From assembly GCF_000527695.1 (NCBI RefSeq), contig NZ_ATSX01000001.1, forward strand, positions 1,240,001 to 1,304,000: 64,000 nt of DNA, given 5' to 3'. Below the pieces are notes generated by a model. That model saw only the letters and a program-made list of their open reading frames with translations, searched no databases and was not told the DNA's origin. The translations under genes and the position numbers were made by a program. Positions 63,116 to 64,000 of the stretch are shown here, piece by piece. Every line of letters starts with the position of its first letter. Positions within the stretch are counted from its first letter, which is position 1. Origin of the DNA: Commensalibacter papalotli (ex Servin-Garciduenas et al. 2014) (GTDB lineage: Bacteria; Pseudomonadota; Alphaproteobacteria; Acetobacterales; Acetobacteraceae).

Positions 63116-63580
63116 TTATACACCTGAGCCTTGCATTAGTACTCCGCCATTTAACCATGGACTACCATCACCAGGATCACATGTTGGCAAATATTTAAAC
63201 ACCTCTTTTAAAGATTTTTGCAAAGCACTAGGTGCCATTGTTCCCAATAATTCTGGATCTCCAGAAGCTACACGAATAAATCCTTCATCCAACCATAGGC
63301 TTTTACCATCTGCTGGATCTGTACGGCTCATCACTTGAATTGCTTTTTCCATTATGGATAATGCAATATCAGGATCTAAATCATTAAAACTAGCTTTATA
63401 AATCTCTTGTCCGTTATTATTTACATTACGCAAAACTAAAATTTGATCTGTTGATAAAATTGTATTTGTCTTTTGCACGACTTGCGTTGCATTAGAGGAT
63501 TCTGTATCACATGAATTTTGCTCACAGAATTCAAGATTACAAACGCCACTGCAATCTTCTTTAGATTTTGTAGTTAACAT
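63116..63580 (-). CDS. Phage late protein of unknown family
   Basis: A 154-residue soluble protein. A Cys-rich N-terminus (CSGVCNLEFCEQNSC) is unusual for a phage structural protein and could bind a metal. The rest (LDPDIALSIMEKAIQVMSR ... LWLDEGFIRVASGD ... WLNGGVLMQGSG) has two repeats of a WL-x-x-G-x-x-x-x-GSG-type pattern. No family recognised. It lies 3 bp after the fibre-tail adaptor gene and before the tail fibre, so a structural or chaperone role is likely. Confidence 0.6.
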   Translation of the reverse strand: MLTTKSKEDCSGVCNLEFCEQNSCDTESSNATQVVQKTNTILSTDQILVLRNVNNNGQEIYKASFNDLDPDIALSIMEKAIQVMSRTDPADGKSLWLDEGFIRVASGDPELLGTMAPSALQKSLKEVFKYLPTCDPGDGSPWLNGGVLMQGSGV

Positions 63581-63583
63581 TGA

Positions 63584-64000
63584 TTATACCATAATATATG
63601 AATTTTTATTATAAATTAAATAACGACCATCAATAGCCAAAGCATTTAAAGGTGGCCTAGGATGTGGATTATTACTTTCTTTATCTAACGCAATAAATTG
63701 AAAATTTTGCTGAGATATATTATCAATGAAACAACCATATGTTGGTAAAATAATTTCTTGGAAAAACTCATTACCTTGATTTGTTTTGATAATAAAAGTT
63801 AAATAAAATGAACGATTTTCTTTTCCATCCGAAAGGAATACTGTTAACGAGTGCTCTTTAAAAAAAGAGGAATTAATTTGTATTCCACTATGATTACATA
63901 GAGTTTTTCCCTGTATAATAATTTCACCATCATTCATTTGGTTAGAAAAATCAACAGAGTAATCAAGATAAGAAGCAATATGTTTTGAAGGAAAAGTTGC
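63584..64000 (-). CDS. Phage fibre-tail adaptor-like protein, 5' end outside window
   Basis: The frame is open to the window edge. The visible start (PSKHIASYLDYSVDFS, then DGEIIIQG) fits the DxxLDYxiDWS/DgdtI pattern of phage fibre-tail adaptor proteins, followed by immunoglobulin-like strands (SLTVFLSDGKENRSFYLTF). An ATG at 63937 is internal to this pattern and unlikely to be the real start. It joins the tail fibre to the tail tip or baseplate. The gene shares fold features with the N-terminus of the large fibre. Confidence 0.65.
   Translation of the reverse strand, partial: ATFPSKHIASYLDYSVDFSNQMNDGEIIIQGKTLCNHSGIQINSSFFKEHSLTVFLSDGKENRSFYLTFIIKTNQGNEFFQEIILPTYGCFIDNISQQNFQFIALDKESNNPHPRPPLNALAIDGRYLIYNKNSYIMV

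Overview
The window is low-GC (AT-rich) DNA from an alphaproteobacterium. A hopanoid-linked RND transporter (HpnN type), an OlsB-type ornithine acyltransferase, a DciA/DUF721 protein and a short Pta-like acyltransferase together suggest an acetic acid bacterium (Acetobacteraceae). With such low GC, an insect-associated genus such as Commensalibacter is my best guess. This rests on gene content only; no marker gene was compared.

Layout. 1-1556: end of a polysaccharide cluster (GT61-like glycosyltransferase, Wzt/KpsT-type ATPase). 1667-6839: transporters (AI-2E/PerM, FucP-like, SMR), an aldo/keto reductase and two small proteins. 6903-10453: hemH and mutY, then divergent dciA and pta-like genes. 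10501-13778: Sel1-repeat genes, one with an in-frame stop and one a fragment, plus an EamA transporter preceded by a hexanucleotide tandem repeat. 13823-18427: a TPP riboswitch drives a TonB-dependent receptor, followed by a membrane protein and a ThiY/NMT1-like binding protein, probably a thiamin or thiamin-precursor uptake locus. 18502-27811: four consecutive FUSC-family membrane proteins. 27869-33272: lnt, olsB-like, fur, rimI, tsaB, rutE-like and nfu. 33418-37326: a TonB energising operon (tonB, exbB, two exbD, TPR protein). 37388-48832: prfB with a programmed +1 frameshift, PBP1A, an aldo/keto reductase, a TerC/CBS protein, rdgB, hpnN, an SDR and a CMD-like protein. 48906-52597: ribDE-ribBA-ribH under an FMN riboswitch.

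52833 to the right edge: a tRNA-Thr, then a leftward block of phage late-type genes: a fibre-tail adaptor, a large collagen-repeat tail fibre, holin-like membrane proteins, a predicted HEXXH metallopeptidase overlapping a secreted protein (possible effector/immunity pair), a gp12-like neck protein whose reading frame is interrupted at a short repeat tract, a muramidase-like protein, and two paralogous secreted proteins of unknown family. The tRNA 3' end points into this block, as expected for a prophage att site. No integrase, terminase or capsid gene lies in the window, so the element continues to the right or is incomplete.

How parts connect: the TonB/ExbB/ExbD operon would energise the TPP-controlled receptor. 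The TPP and FMN riboswitches give vitamin feedback to thiamin uptake and riboflavin synthesis. Several simple-sequence tracts (TCTTAT hexamers, T12, A7 plus AAGTC repeats, collagen-coding repeats) are candidate sites of fast variation.
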